Shown piece by piece: positions 6,916-13,439 of a stretch of 13,439 bases of DNA. Under the pieces are notes generated by a model, which worked only from the letters and a program-made list of their open reading frames with translations, did no database searches and was not told the origin of the DNA. Source of the DNA: an uncultured Mycoplasmatota bacterium (lineage in GTDB: Bacteria; Bacillota_I; Bacilli_A; RF39; UBA660); NCBI GenBank assembly GCA_946007485.1, contig CAMGAM010000023.1, forward strand, positions 1 to 13,439. Direction: 5' to 3'. The position numbers were made by a program, and so were the translations under genes. Positions within the stretch are counted from its first letter, which is position 1, and every line of letters begins with the position of its first letter.

Positions 6916-7808
6916 TACTCAGCACCTACATTCTCGTTATAATATTTTTCTCCTTTGAGAAGAAAATAACTATTAATAAATACAACAAAGTGAACTAATA
7001 TTTTCATAAAGATATTATCTAGCATTTCAATGTATGAATCAACACCAAGTATTAATTGAATTAACATGATTAATGAATATAATACAAGACCAAATAATAG
7101 AAATTGTTTATGAAATTGTTTTCTATCAGATATATCCCTATATAAACATTCTACTAAAATGTCTATATCATTTAACATATTATCAAGGGTTTCTTCAGTA
7201 TTTTTAGCACCTTCTTTGGTAACTTGCAAGAATAATTGATGCATATTTTTTACCATATAATATGGATATTTAGAATTCATATAATTAATTGAATCGCTAA
7301 CATCTCCTTTTTCATATGACAAGGCAATCATAGTTTTGACATCTGATAAAACTGGTTCTTCAAGTACTCCTGATTCAACAACCCCTTCTAGTGCTTTAAT
7401 AAATGATTGGGTAGTATTAAATTCCATTATTGTATTAGTTGTATATACTTGAATTTGTTCAAATATAAATTCACTGTATTGTCTTTTACATCTTAAATAT
7501 GTTAGATATGGGATGGTCGATACAGCAATTATTGCATAAACTATAACAACAATTAAATTATAAAAGTATAAATATCCAATAACTGCGGCAACACCGGCAA
7601 AAAGAGCGATTTGAATAGTATATTGTCTGGTACTATACTCTAAACCTAGTTCTTTTATTTTTTCTCTCATTGCTTTATATGAGTATGGAGCATATTGATC
7701 ATATACTACATGTGCTTGATCTTTTACAAATTTATATACTCCCTCTCCGGAACTATTTCTATAAGTTATGACAAAGATAAGAATTAAACCGATTAATATA
7801 AATTCCAT
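6915..7808 (-). CDS. tadB: TadB-like pilus platform protein
   Basis: A 297-aa membrane protein of the type II secretion F/TadB class. It has an N-terminal helix (about residues 2-15), a pair of helices near 65-103 separated by a short turn, a cytoplasmic F-domain near 110-230 and two C-terminal helices near 235-255 and 265-283. The cytoplasmic part carries FEQIQVYTTNTIMEFNTTQS and, later, TKEGAKNTEETLDNMLNDI, both in keeping with the helical bundle of the family. The start is fixed by AGGTGA just before ATG 7808, and the gap to the ATPase gene is 15 bases. It overlaps tadC by one base. Together the two form the pilus assembly base. Assignment to TadB rather than TadC rests mainly on gene order and size. 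Confidence 0.86.
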   Translation of the reverse strand: MEFILIGLILIFVITYRNSSGEGVYKFVKDQAHVVYDQYAPYSYKAMREKIKELGLEYSTRQYTIQIALFAGVAAVIGYLYFYNLIVVIVYAIIAVSTIPYLTYLRCKRQYSEFIFEQIQVYTTNTIMEFNTTQSFIKALEGVVESGVLEEPVLSDVKTMIALSYEKGDVSDSINYMNSKYPYYMVKNMHQLFLQVTKEGAKNTEETLDNMLNDIDILVECLYRDISDRKQFHKQFLLFGLVLYSLIMLIQLILGVDSYIEMLDNIFMKILVHFVVFINSYFLLKGEKYYNENVGAE

Positions 7809-7823
7809 TTAATCACCTACTTT

Positions 7824-9260
7824 CTATTGATTATTATTTGGATTAATATATATTTGAGTTGGAATACTCTGATTATTTATAGGAACTTGTCTAAAAGAAT
7901 TTTGATTTATTTGATTTGGTTGTTGATTAAGTTGTCCATTATTTATTTGATTATTAAATGTCTGATTACTAGGATTAATTATTTTAGTATTAGGTATTTG
8001 ATTTTGTGGTTGATTTATCTTGGAAGTAATATTTTGCGGTTGTATATTATTCTGGGTGATTGGTCCATTTATATTACTTATAGTTTGTGGATTAATTGGT
8101 TGTGGTGATGCAACGGTTTGGTTTGCTGATTGATTTTGCTTAGGTATATTTGCAATATCTAAATTATTTGAATTATCAACTTTATATTCATCTTGAGATT
8201 TAAACTGTTCTTTTACTAAGATATCTGGTTGCATAATTAATCCTTGACTTTCTAAATATCCTAATAAATATTTGGTTGGGTTATGGAGAGTAATTTTTCC
8301 ATCTGGAGTTTTTTTATAGAGAATGTTTGACTTTGGTATGTTATCTTCAGTAACATAAAATTCAACTACTTCGGAAATTTCACGATGAAATTTTTGTTTT
8401 TCTTTACTATAATATCCTTTAACATGAACACCTAATTGAACATATCTATGGATACTTCTTAGAAATTGTTCTAGATCGATATTACTTTCTAGCAAGCTAT
8501 ATAGTCTGTTAGGAATTGATTCCGCTTTATCTGCATGAATAGTTGATAAGATATTATGTCCTGATGATATGGAGTTTCTGACGGCCATTACGGCTTCAGC
8601 ACTTCTAACTTCGGACAATAATATCCATCTAGGGTTTTGTCTCATACAGGTTACTAAAACATCTGAATAACTGGCAATATTATTAGTTTTCATAGCGACA
8701 ATATCTCTAGTTGGAAAGATTTTATCTAAGTGTAGTTCGAGGGTATCTTCGATGGTAATTATCTTTTCATTTTCTTTAGTATGGGCTGCTAGATATTTAA
8801 TAAATTCTGTTTTTCCAGATCCAGTTTCTCCACTAACTAAAATATTACAGTGTCCCTCAACACATTTCATTAGAAAATCATGAATATCTAATCTTATATA
8901 GTCGTCTTCAATTATTTTTTCTTTTACTAATCTTATTTTAGCAGGTGTTTTACGAACTAAAAGGGCTACTCCATTTCTAGCAATTGAGTCATGGACAAAG
9001 TTTAATCTTAGTTCGGCACTTTCAGCATCAAGAAATGGGTTTGCCATATTGAATGATTTTCCCATTGTATTGGCACATTGAAAGGCAATTTTCTCAATAA
9101 GTGTATTATCAATACCGGTATTTTCAACACGATAAACACCTTTTGACAAAGTTTTTATCCATACTTGTCCACCATTACTATAAGATATATCGGTAACATC
9201 ATCATTATCTAAGAATTGTTTTAATGGTCCAAAGTCTACTTGTTGAAATTGTGCATCCAT
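7824..9260 (-). CDS. tadA: TadA/CpaF-type pilus assembly ATPase with Asn/Gln-rich C-terminal tail
   Basis: A hexameric secretion ATPase of the VirB11/CpaF class that powers pilus assembly at the cytoplasmic membrane face. The N-terminal domain is about residues 1-125. The core shows Walker A GETGSGKT (144-151), the Asp box ITIEDTLELHL (168-178), Walker B RWILLSEVRSAEA (211-223) and the His box STIHAD (239-244). The usual Walker B form is GEVRG; here Ser replaces both Gly, while Glu, Val and Arg are kept. From about 364 to 478 the protein carries a low-complexity tail made of Asn, Gln, Pro, Ile and Ser that CpaF proteins normally lack; the conserved part alone has a typical CpaF length. The ATG is preceded by GGAAGGG. 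It lies 30 bases after the cpaB-like gene. The lack of PilT/PilB-type zinc motifs argues against a type II or competence ATPase. Confidence 0.93.
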   Translation of the reverse strand: MDAQFQQVDFGPLKQFLDNDDVTDISYSNGGQVWIKTLSKGVYRVENTGIDNTLIEKIAFQCANTMGKSFNMANPFLDAESAELRLNFVHDSIARNGVALLVRKTPAKIRLVKEKIIEDDYIRLDIHDFLMKCVEGHCNILVSGETGSGKTEFIKYLAAHTKENEKIITIEDTLELHLDKIFPTRDIVAMKTNNIASYSDVLVTCMRQNPRWILLSEVRSAEAVMAVRNSISSGHNILSTIHADKAESIPNRLYSLLESNIDLEQFLRSIHRYVQLGVHVKGYYSKEKQKFHREISEVVEFYVTEDNIPKSNILYKKTPDGKITLHNPTKYLLGYLESQGLIMQPDILVKEQFKSQDEYKVDNSNNLDIANIPKQNQSANQTVASPQPINPQTISNINGPITQNNIQPQNITSKINQPQNQIPNTKIINPSNQTFNNQINNGQLNQQPNQINQNSFRQVPINNQSIPTQIYINPNNNQ

Positions 9261-9290
9261 ATTATCCCTTCCATTCTTTATTTTTTAATT

Positions 9291-10145
9291 TTATTCTTCA
9301 TTTTCGGTATTTGTATTATTATTATTATTTAAAGCTGCTTGTTCCATCTCATTTAGTAATTGATTATATAAATCTTCTTGATCATCAATTTTTTGGATTT
9401 TATCTATAACAAAGTCATATAGATAATCGCTAGTTACTTCAGTAGCTGTAGGATTATCAACATTAAATTTAACTGTATTAGGTACTAAAACTACTTCAAC
9501 AGAATTAGTATCAATATAATTTAATGATGAGAATAATAAATATTTTGCTTCTGGTAATGAGAAATATATATATGCTGGAGTACGTGTTTCTTGAGTGTTT
9601 TCAAAAACATTTCTTCCATTTGAATCTTTGACACCAAGAACCTCAATATTCTCATAAAATTGTCCATATACTAACTTACCATTGTCATCATATAATTTTA
9701 CATATATATCAATGACATTACCTGGCATGATTGAATTACCATATGTTGATATAGTGTCTACTGGAAAACTTACTACTCTTTCTCCTTCATTCACATCATA
9801 TAGAATTGCATCTGGTAAATTTGCTTCTTCTACTAGTAAATCTGAATAGAAGATACTTCCAGCAGCAATCATAGTATTATAATTACTATATTTTCCTACA
9901 ATATCATTATAATTTTTGTAGTATGTTCCCTTAATAAAAGCAGCAGGAACACTAGTTTTAGCAACCATATCTTCAGTTATTAAAGTTTTTGGTTGAATAG
10001 TTTCTTTAGCATAATATACATCTACTAAAGCTGTTTTTTTGTTAATTCTCATGGTATACCCAGCATATAATATTACTAAACATGCTAGAACACCTAAAAT
10101 TGTAACAGTATTTTTGTTTTTTAAGAATTTTGTAAAATTTTTCAT
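9291..10145 (-). CDS. cpaB: CpaB/RcpC-like Flp pilus assembly protein (SAF domain)
   Basis: A 284-aa protein anchored by one N-terminal helix (about residues 13-32) with the rest outside the membrane. An SAF-type domain covers about 41-104 (VYYAKETIQPKTLITEDMV, then AAGSIFYSDLL), and the RcpC/CpaB domain covers about 118-222, with GERVVSFPVD and the hallmark MPGNVIDIYV. The tail is acidic and Asn-rich, including five Asn encoded by a run of five ATT triplets at 9315-9329 (plus-strand sense). In diderm bacteria CpaB works with the secretin; here no secretin is seen, so it more likely acts at the outer face of the membrane or in the wall zone. The start has an AGGAAGG site. It sits between the 141-aa pilin-like gene and the ATPase. 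Confidence 0.9.
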   Translation of the reverse strand: MKNFTKFLKNKNTVTILGVLACLVILYAGYTMRINKKTALVDVYYAKETIQPKTLITEDMVAKTSVPAAFIKGTYYKNYNDIVGKYSNYNTMIAAGSIFYSDLLVEEANLPDAILYDVNEGERVVSFPVDTISTYGNSIMPGNVIDIYVKLYDDNGKLVYGQFYENIEVLGVKDSNGRNVFENTQETRTPAYIYFSLPEAKYLLFSSLNYIDTNSVEVVLVPNTVKFNVDNPTATEVTSDYLYDFVIDKIQKIDDQEDLYNQLLNEMEQAALNNNNNTNTENEE

Positions 10146-10166
10146 ATTTTTTCCTTCCTCTCTTTT

Positions 10167-10592
10167 TTATTTATAACCATCTAAGATAGCAGATAGTTCA
10201 TTAACTATGTCTATTTGTGTAGCATCTATATCAACACTATAAGTATTATAGATATTATATTTTTTAGTTGAATCAACTATTCTTAAACTCACTTTGGCTG
10301 GAAATTCACTTATTTGATAAAAGATAATATCATAATTTCCTTGTCCAAAAGTAGCCGTTTCAGTAAATCTTCTAGTAAAGTTTTCAACGAATTTTTCTTG
10401 ACTCATTTTTATTTCGCCAGTTAATCTGAAGTAAGCTACATCTACGGATTCAATCATAGCCGCTTCGGTGGCGTCTTTTAATGTGTAGTAATCTTGTTCA
10501 TTACTTACAGTTATTTCATTAAACAAAAGAATAATAAATATACCAAATATCCCCATAATAATTATTGCAACTGAGGCAAATGACCATTTCAT
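10167..10592 (-). CDS. Pilin-like single-pass protein of the Tad locus, no Gly leader
   Basis: A 141-aa protein with a short cytoplasmic start (MKWSF), one hydrophobic helix (about residues 5-25) and an exposed domain that opens with an amphipathic helix (NEQDYYTLKDATEAAMIESVD) – a TadE/pseudopilin-type layout. Unlike the three prepilins downstream it has no Gly before the hydrophobic part, so it is probably not cut by a prepilin peptidase. The open frame can be extended to TTG 10598, but the GGGGTGA site leaves seven bases to ATG 10592 and almost none to the TTG. ATG 10592 overlaps the stop of the 552-aa gene as ATGA, so the two are translationally coupled. The family is not recognised; a membrane-anchored minor pilin or assembly factor is the inference. 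Confidence 0.78.
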   Translation of the reverse strand: MKWSFASVAIIIMGIFGIFIILLFNEITVSNEQDYYTLKDATEAAMIESVDVAYFRLTGEIKMSQEKFVENFTRRFTETATFGQGNYDIIFYQISEFPAKVSLRIVDSTKKYNIYNTYSVDIDATQIDIVNELSAILDGYK

Positions 10593-12247
10593 GGGCAACT
10601 CACCCCTATTTTGGCATTTTTACATTCTGGTTGATAAACAGGATTTTCTACTTTTTCACCGTCTTTGATATAGTATTCACACATATTAGTTGGAGCACAT
10701 CCAAGATTATAGACAGAATTCTTATTAATAGTGGAACTTCTATTAATTATACCTTGTGTAGATATAAATGAACTAGTACCATCTATATTCATATTTTCCC
10801 AATCGAGATAACTACTTTCTTCGTTATATTCTCTAATTGAATTTAAATCAATATTATTTGTCCAATATGTTGCCTCTTTAAATGACTCTTTTAAATTAGG
10901 TTCTTTTTTTTCTGTATCATACCAAGTTTTCCAATAACTATCATCATTTATTCCATTTGGAAAAGGATTATCAATATCAATTGGACGATAGTAGAAGTTA
11001 AATCCTTTTAATATGTCATTGTCTTCGGTTATTTCTTCGCCGTAGAATTTTTGGATAGTTGGTATAGTAATAATAGTTTGAAGATAGCAACCATTACTAA
11101 CCTTTTTCTTATCTATTTCAATATTTTTAACAAATGTTCCTGTTAATGGTTTGATATATAACACATATTCATAATTGGATGCATAATCATTTATGGCCTT
11201 TTGGCAACGGGTGCTATTTTCAATTGTTTTGTCGTTTGGGGTCATTGCTAAAATATAACCATCTGTAGTTTTGGTATTTAATGGTGTAAAGATATGCCAA
11301 TGTCTTGTATTCTCATTTTCATTGTCATTTTCAATGTAATATTCATTTTCATTGCATTTATTATCTTTATCGAGATATCTAACTTTGCCTGTTTTTACAT
11401 TAATACAAGCGCCATACATTTCATAGTGAATTTTTTTGGTTACTTTACCACCATTTTTTAATGATTCTTCATAAGACGATATATTCCCAGGAACAGCTGA
11501 TACATTATAATTATTGCATACGACACCATCTTTTTTTAATTCATCAGCGTATTTTTCTGGATTTCCGCATCTGGCATCATTTGGATCTGCAATATTTAGT
11601 GAATAAGATGCGCCTTGTTTTTCTAATTCACTTTTGACGTATTCATATCCTAATCTATTGGCAGTATTTTGGCAATCTTGACTCCAACTAGTTCCTCCGT
11701 AAGAAACTTCTCTTATTGCATAACATGTTGATGGGCAAGCATAACTTACTGTACAACTACGATTTGCACAACACGTTCCCATGCAAGAATATGCAGCCCA
11801 TTGTTTACATGTTATGGTTGTACTAATTAGTCCTTTTGCCCACCATGTAAGTGTTATTTTTTCGTATAAATCAGTGCCAACAGCTGTACCAGCAATTGTT
11901 CTTTGACTTATAATTGTTTGATTTATAATAGAATTATTATACGTATTATATAAATTCAGTGATATGTGTTTGTCTGAATCATATATTCCATATGATGGTG
12001 TACAACTAGAACCTGTAACGCTGCATCCCCAAGCATATCCTACGGGGTGATACATATAGTCGCCCCCAGCACCGGTACCAGTTGAATCACCTTCACTGGG
12101 ATTATCATAACTTCCAGATGGACTGCTTGGTGTCTGATTACCATCTCCTAAGTATATATCCAATGATGCCCACACGCCATTTATAGATAAAAACATGGAT
12201 ATTATGCATAATAATGTAATTTTTATTATTTTTTTTAACTTTATCAT
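10589..12247 (-). CDS. Secreted Cys-rich protein of the Tad locus, candidate pilus tip/adhesin
   Basis: A 552-aa exported protein of unknown family. A signal peptide ends near residue 27 (SINGVWA). A Ser/Gly/Pro/Asp-rich stretch (about 33-63) leads into a large domain. About 20 Cys remain in the mature part, eight of them between 147 and 192 (including TCKQW, SCMGTCC, SCTVSYAC, STCYA); others are spaced to the end (PTNMCEY, QPECKN, VSCP). There is no C-terminal membrane helix or LPXTG motif, so it is either secreted or held by a partner. Both ends overlap neighbours as ATGA (12244-12247 and 10589-10592), tying it to the anchored 239-aa protein upstream and the pilin-like protein downstream. 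A disulfide-rich tip or adhesin is inferred from context, not from homology. Confidence 0.85.
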   Translation of the reverse strand: MIKLKKIIKITLLCIISMFLSINGVWASLDIYLGDGNQTPSSPSGSYDNPSEGDSTGTGAGGDYMYHPVGYAWGCSVTGSSCTPSYGIYDSDKHISLNLYNTYNNSIINQTIISQRTIAGTAVGTDLYEKITLTWWAKGLISTTITCKQWAAYSCMGTCCANRSCTVSYACPSTCYAIREVSYGGTSWSQDCQNTANRLGYEYVKSELEKQGASYSLNIADPNDARCGNPEKYADELKKDGVVCNNYNVSAVPGNISSYEESLKNGGKVTKKIHYEMYGACINVKTGKVRYLDKDNKCNENEYYIENDNENENTRHWHIFTPLNTKTTDGYILAMTPNDKTIENSTRCQKAINDYASNYEYVLYIKPLTGTFVKNIEIDKKKVSNGCYLQTIITIPTIQKFYGEEITEDNDILKGFNFYYRPIDIDNPFPNGINDDSYWKTWYDTEKKEPNLKESFKEATYWTNNIDLNSIREYNEESSYLDWENMNIDGTSSFISTQGIINRSSTINKNSVYNLGCAPTNMCEYYIKDGEKVENPVYQPECKNAKIGVSCP

Positions 12248-12963
12248 TCTAATCGCCTTCTTTTTATGGCATTTTTAATAGTGATAGTAGCAGTTATGAT
12301 TAATAAAATGATAAATATTATTATTATAATTACAGTAGTTAAATTTTCTTGACCATATTTTATAATTTTATTTATTATATCGTTGTTTTCAGTCTCATTT
12401 TTTTCATCAAAATTACTTGTTTGATTGTTTTGTGAATTTGATGGTTTTTGATTTTCTGTTTTCAAATTTTCTTTGTATGTTTCAACTCTTGATTCAAACT
12501 CTTCTCTGGTTATCGGTTTTTTATATTCAGATTGACATAAAGCAAAATCTTCAATCCCTTCACATAGTGGATCGTCATGATAGCCATTTTCTGGAGGTGG
12601 TGTAATTGTTAAAGTTTTTAAAACATCATTGCAAGTTGAAGTTTTTCCAACAACTTCTATGGTGTATTCAACATATATTTTTCCTGTTACTTCATAGTTA
12701 TAATTATCAATTCTTTTGAAAACTACATTAGCATTATCAGATTCATTTGTTAATATTCTATATTCATATTTTGATGGTTCTGGATTGTATATTTTGATAA
12801 TATTTTGATTATTATTGGCATCATAGTTATAAGTCACTTTATATTGGCTTTCTATTTCTTTAAAGTGATTTAATTCTATTTCTGAACATGAAGCATATAC
12901 TTTATTACAAAAAATTAATGATAAAATTGTTATAGTTATAAGATATTTGCTTTTTTTATTCAT
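12244..12963 (-). CDS. Membrane-anchored surface protein, first gene of the Tad locus
   Basis: A 239-aa protein: signal peptide to about residue 24 (KVYA), a beta-rich domain to about 122 (Ig-like by its Tyr/Val/Ile alternation, ending TLTITPPPE), a short conserved-looking PLCEGIEDFALCQSEY segment (132-147), an Asn/Gln/Ser/Lys/Glu-rich linker (165-195), a very hydrophobic helix (209-230) and a basic KRRRLE end inside the cell. Cys pairs 26/111 and 134/143 could form disulfides. It follows the locus promoter by about 40 bases and overlaps the 552-aa gene by ATGA. The ribosome binding site is GGAAGTGA. A partner or anchor for the Cys-rich protein is the inference; the family is not recognised. 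Confidence 0.83.
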   Translation of the reverse strand: MNKKSKYLITITILSLIFCNKVYASCSEIELNHFKEIESQYKVTYNYDANNNQNIIKIYNPEPSKYEYRILTNESDNANVVFKRIDNYNYEVTGKIYVEYTIEVVGKTSTCNDVLKTLTITPPPENGYHDDPLCEGIEDFALCQSEYKKPITREEFESRVETYKENLKTENQKPSNSQNNQTSNFDEKNETENNDIINKIIKYGQENLTTVIIIIIFIILLIITATITIKNAIKRRRLE

Positions 12964-13010
12964 TAAATCACTTCCATTCTAATGCTTTCGTCTAGTTATC
13001 TACTATTAAC

Positions 13011-13019
13011 AGTATAACA
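13011..13019 (-). promoter_or_regulatory. Probable main promoter of the Tad pilus locus
   Basis: The minus strand reads TGTTATACT, an extended -10 very close to the TGTTATAAT before the pilin gene. The -35 position falls in the T-run of the preceding terminator and is poor. Predicted start near 13004, leaving a leader of about 41 bases before ATG 12963. It is placed in the only gap between an upstream terminator and the first gene of the locus. Confidence 0.6.
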
Positions 13020-13030
13020 TAATTTTTTAT

Positions 13031-13084
13031 AAAAAAAAAGACTTTTTTTATAGATTGAAATTGACCATCTGTATTAAGTCTTTT
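13031..13084 (-). terminator. Probable terminator of the upstream gene
   Basis: After the stop at 13090 the minus strand has a 9-bp stem AAAAGACTT / AAGTCTTTT with a 31-base loop, followed by a run of T. The loop is long and the stem low in GC, so efficiency may be modest, but the T-run and its place between a stop codon and a promoter support a terminator. Confidence 0.6.
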
Positions 13085-13089
13085 ATTTT

Positions 13090-13439
13090 TTATTCAAAAT
13101 TATCTAATCCTGTTTCGTCATCTTCTTCATCTTGATTATTATTTTTTTCTTTAATTTGTTCGTAATTATTCTCGTTTTTCTTTTCTTTGTAAATTTTTGC
13201 TCCGTATGCTGCCGCACCAACTGCTCCAGCTATTCCTCCTGCAATTCCAAATGTTTTAAAAATATTACTATTATTACTATTATTATTATTGTCATAATTA
13301 CTATTTAAATTATCGGTTGTTGCTTGATTGTTAATTGTTGATTGTTGCTCACTTGGAATTGTTGTGCTTTGATTATTAGATGTATTATTTTTACTAGAAT
13401 CTGATGAATTTGTGTTATTTGAATTTGTTTCTGGGGCTG
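13090..13439 (-). CDS. C-terminal part of a membrane-anchored Asn/Ser-rich surface protein
   Basis: Partial: the 5' end lies beyond the window, and about 115 residues are visible. The first 65 or so are almost all Asn, Ser, Thr, Gln, Asp and Pro, typical of an extended linker outside the cell. A Gly/Ala-rich membrane segment follows (FGIAGGIAGAVGAAAYGAK), then a charged inner tail (YKEKKNENNYEQ, then QDEEDDETGLDNFE). The layout – polar linker, one helix, short charged inner end – resembles that of the 239-aa protein that starts the pilus locus, but no sequence link is seen. It is not obviously part of the pilus operon because a terminator and promoter separate them. Function unknown. Confidence 0.75.
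   Translation of the reverse strand, partial: APETNSNNTNSSDSSKNNTSNNQSTTIPSEQQSTINNQATTDNLNSNYDNNNNSNNSNIFKTFGIAGGIAGAVGAAAYGAKIYKEKKNENNYEQIKEKNNNQDEEDDETGLDNFE

Noticed and set aside
7827..8108. Plus-strand open frame of 93 codons rich in Ile, Leu and Tyr
   Set aside because: It is the antisense of the Asn/Gln-rich tail of the ATPase; AAT and CAA codons read backwards give ATT and TTG, which produces a false hydrophobic protein.
7824..9260. Competence (ComGA) or type II secretion ATPase as an alternative identity
   Set aside because: No zinc-binding tetra-Cys or other PilB/GspE-type marks; the motif spacing and the CpaB- and TadZ-like neighbours fit the CpaF/TadA class.
9224..9409. Plus-strand open frame of 61 codons
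   Set aside because: Antisense to the ATPase start and the CpaB tail; the Tyr run is the reverse of the Asn repeat.
10565..10771. Plus-strand open frame of 68 codons
   Set aside because: Antisense to the 552-aa and 141-aa genes, with no supporting signals.
12417..12605. Plus-strand open frame of 62 codons
   Set aside because: Antisense to the 239-aa surface protein, which has a signal peptide and membrane anchor on the minus strand.
12886..12963. Lipoprotein signal in the 239-aa protein (Cys at residues 19 and 26)
   Set aside because: Residues before either Cys (SLIFC, VYASC) do not fit a lipobox well, and the protein already has a C-terminal membrane helix.
1..13439. CRISPR arrays, tRNA or rRNA genes, insertion sequences, recoded TGA codons
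   Set aside because: No spaced direct repeats, no cloverleaf with a TTC arm, no transposase motifs and no terminal repeats were seen; genes read through to normal ends with TGA used only as stop.

Overview
The window is very AT-rich and every supported gene lies on the minus strand, so transcription runs from high to low coordinates. Strong AGGAGG-type ribosome binding sites, extended -10 promoters, hairpin-plus-T terminators and a gene set with no outer-membrane components point to a low-GC, single-membrane bacterium (Bacillota/Bacilli). The style resembles uncultured gut lineages near the Mollicutes, but the exact lineage is inference. TGA is used as a stop codon at 1737-1739, 10589-10591 and 12244-12246, so the code is the standard bacterial one and not the Mycoplasma code.

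Region 1 (13090-13439) is the C-terminal end of a surface or membrane protein that runs off the window: a long Asn/Ser/Thr/Gln-rich stretch, a Gly/Ala-rich membrane segment and an acidic tail. It is followed by a probable terminator.

Region 2 (3837-12963) is a compact Tad (tight adherence, type IVc) pilus locus. An extended -10 promoter precedes a membrane-anchored surface protein (239 aa), a secreted Cys-rich protein (552 aa) and a pilin-like protein (141 aa), joined by ATGA stop/start overlaps. Then come a CpaB/RcpC-like protein, the TadA/CpaF ATPase with an unusual Asn/Gln-rich tail, the two platform proteins TadB and TadC, a 54-aa major pilin candidate with its own strong promoter and near-perfect ribosome binding site, two tandem TadE-like minor pilins, and a TadZ/CpaE-like protein with a degenerate P-loop. 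A 12-bp hairpin terminator closes the locus. The inferred assembly is: TadA powers TadB/TadC, which build a fibre of the 54-aa pilin with TadE-like subunits; TadZ positions the machine; CpaB sits at the outer face of the membrane; and the large Cys-rich protein is a candidate tip or adhesin. No prepilin peptidase and no secretin are present in the window.

Region 3 (32-3764) is a housekeeping operon: rlmH, a dus tRNA-dihydrouridine synthase, an RDD-family membrane protein and lysS, followed by a 54-aa membrane or secreted small protein. Its probable promoter contains a perfect 19-bp palindrome directly after the pilus terminator. There is no gene-free stretch over 300 bases. Bases 1-31 hold nothing recognisable.
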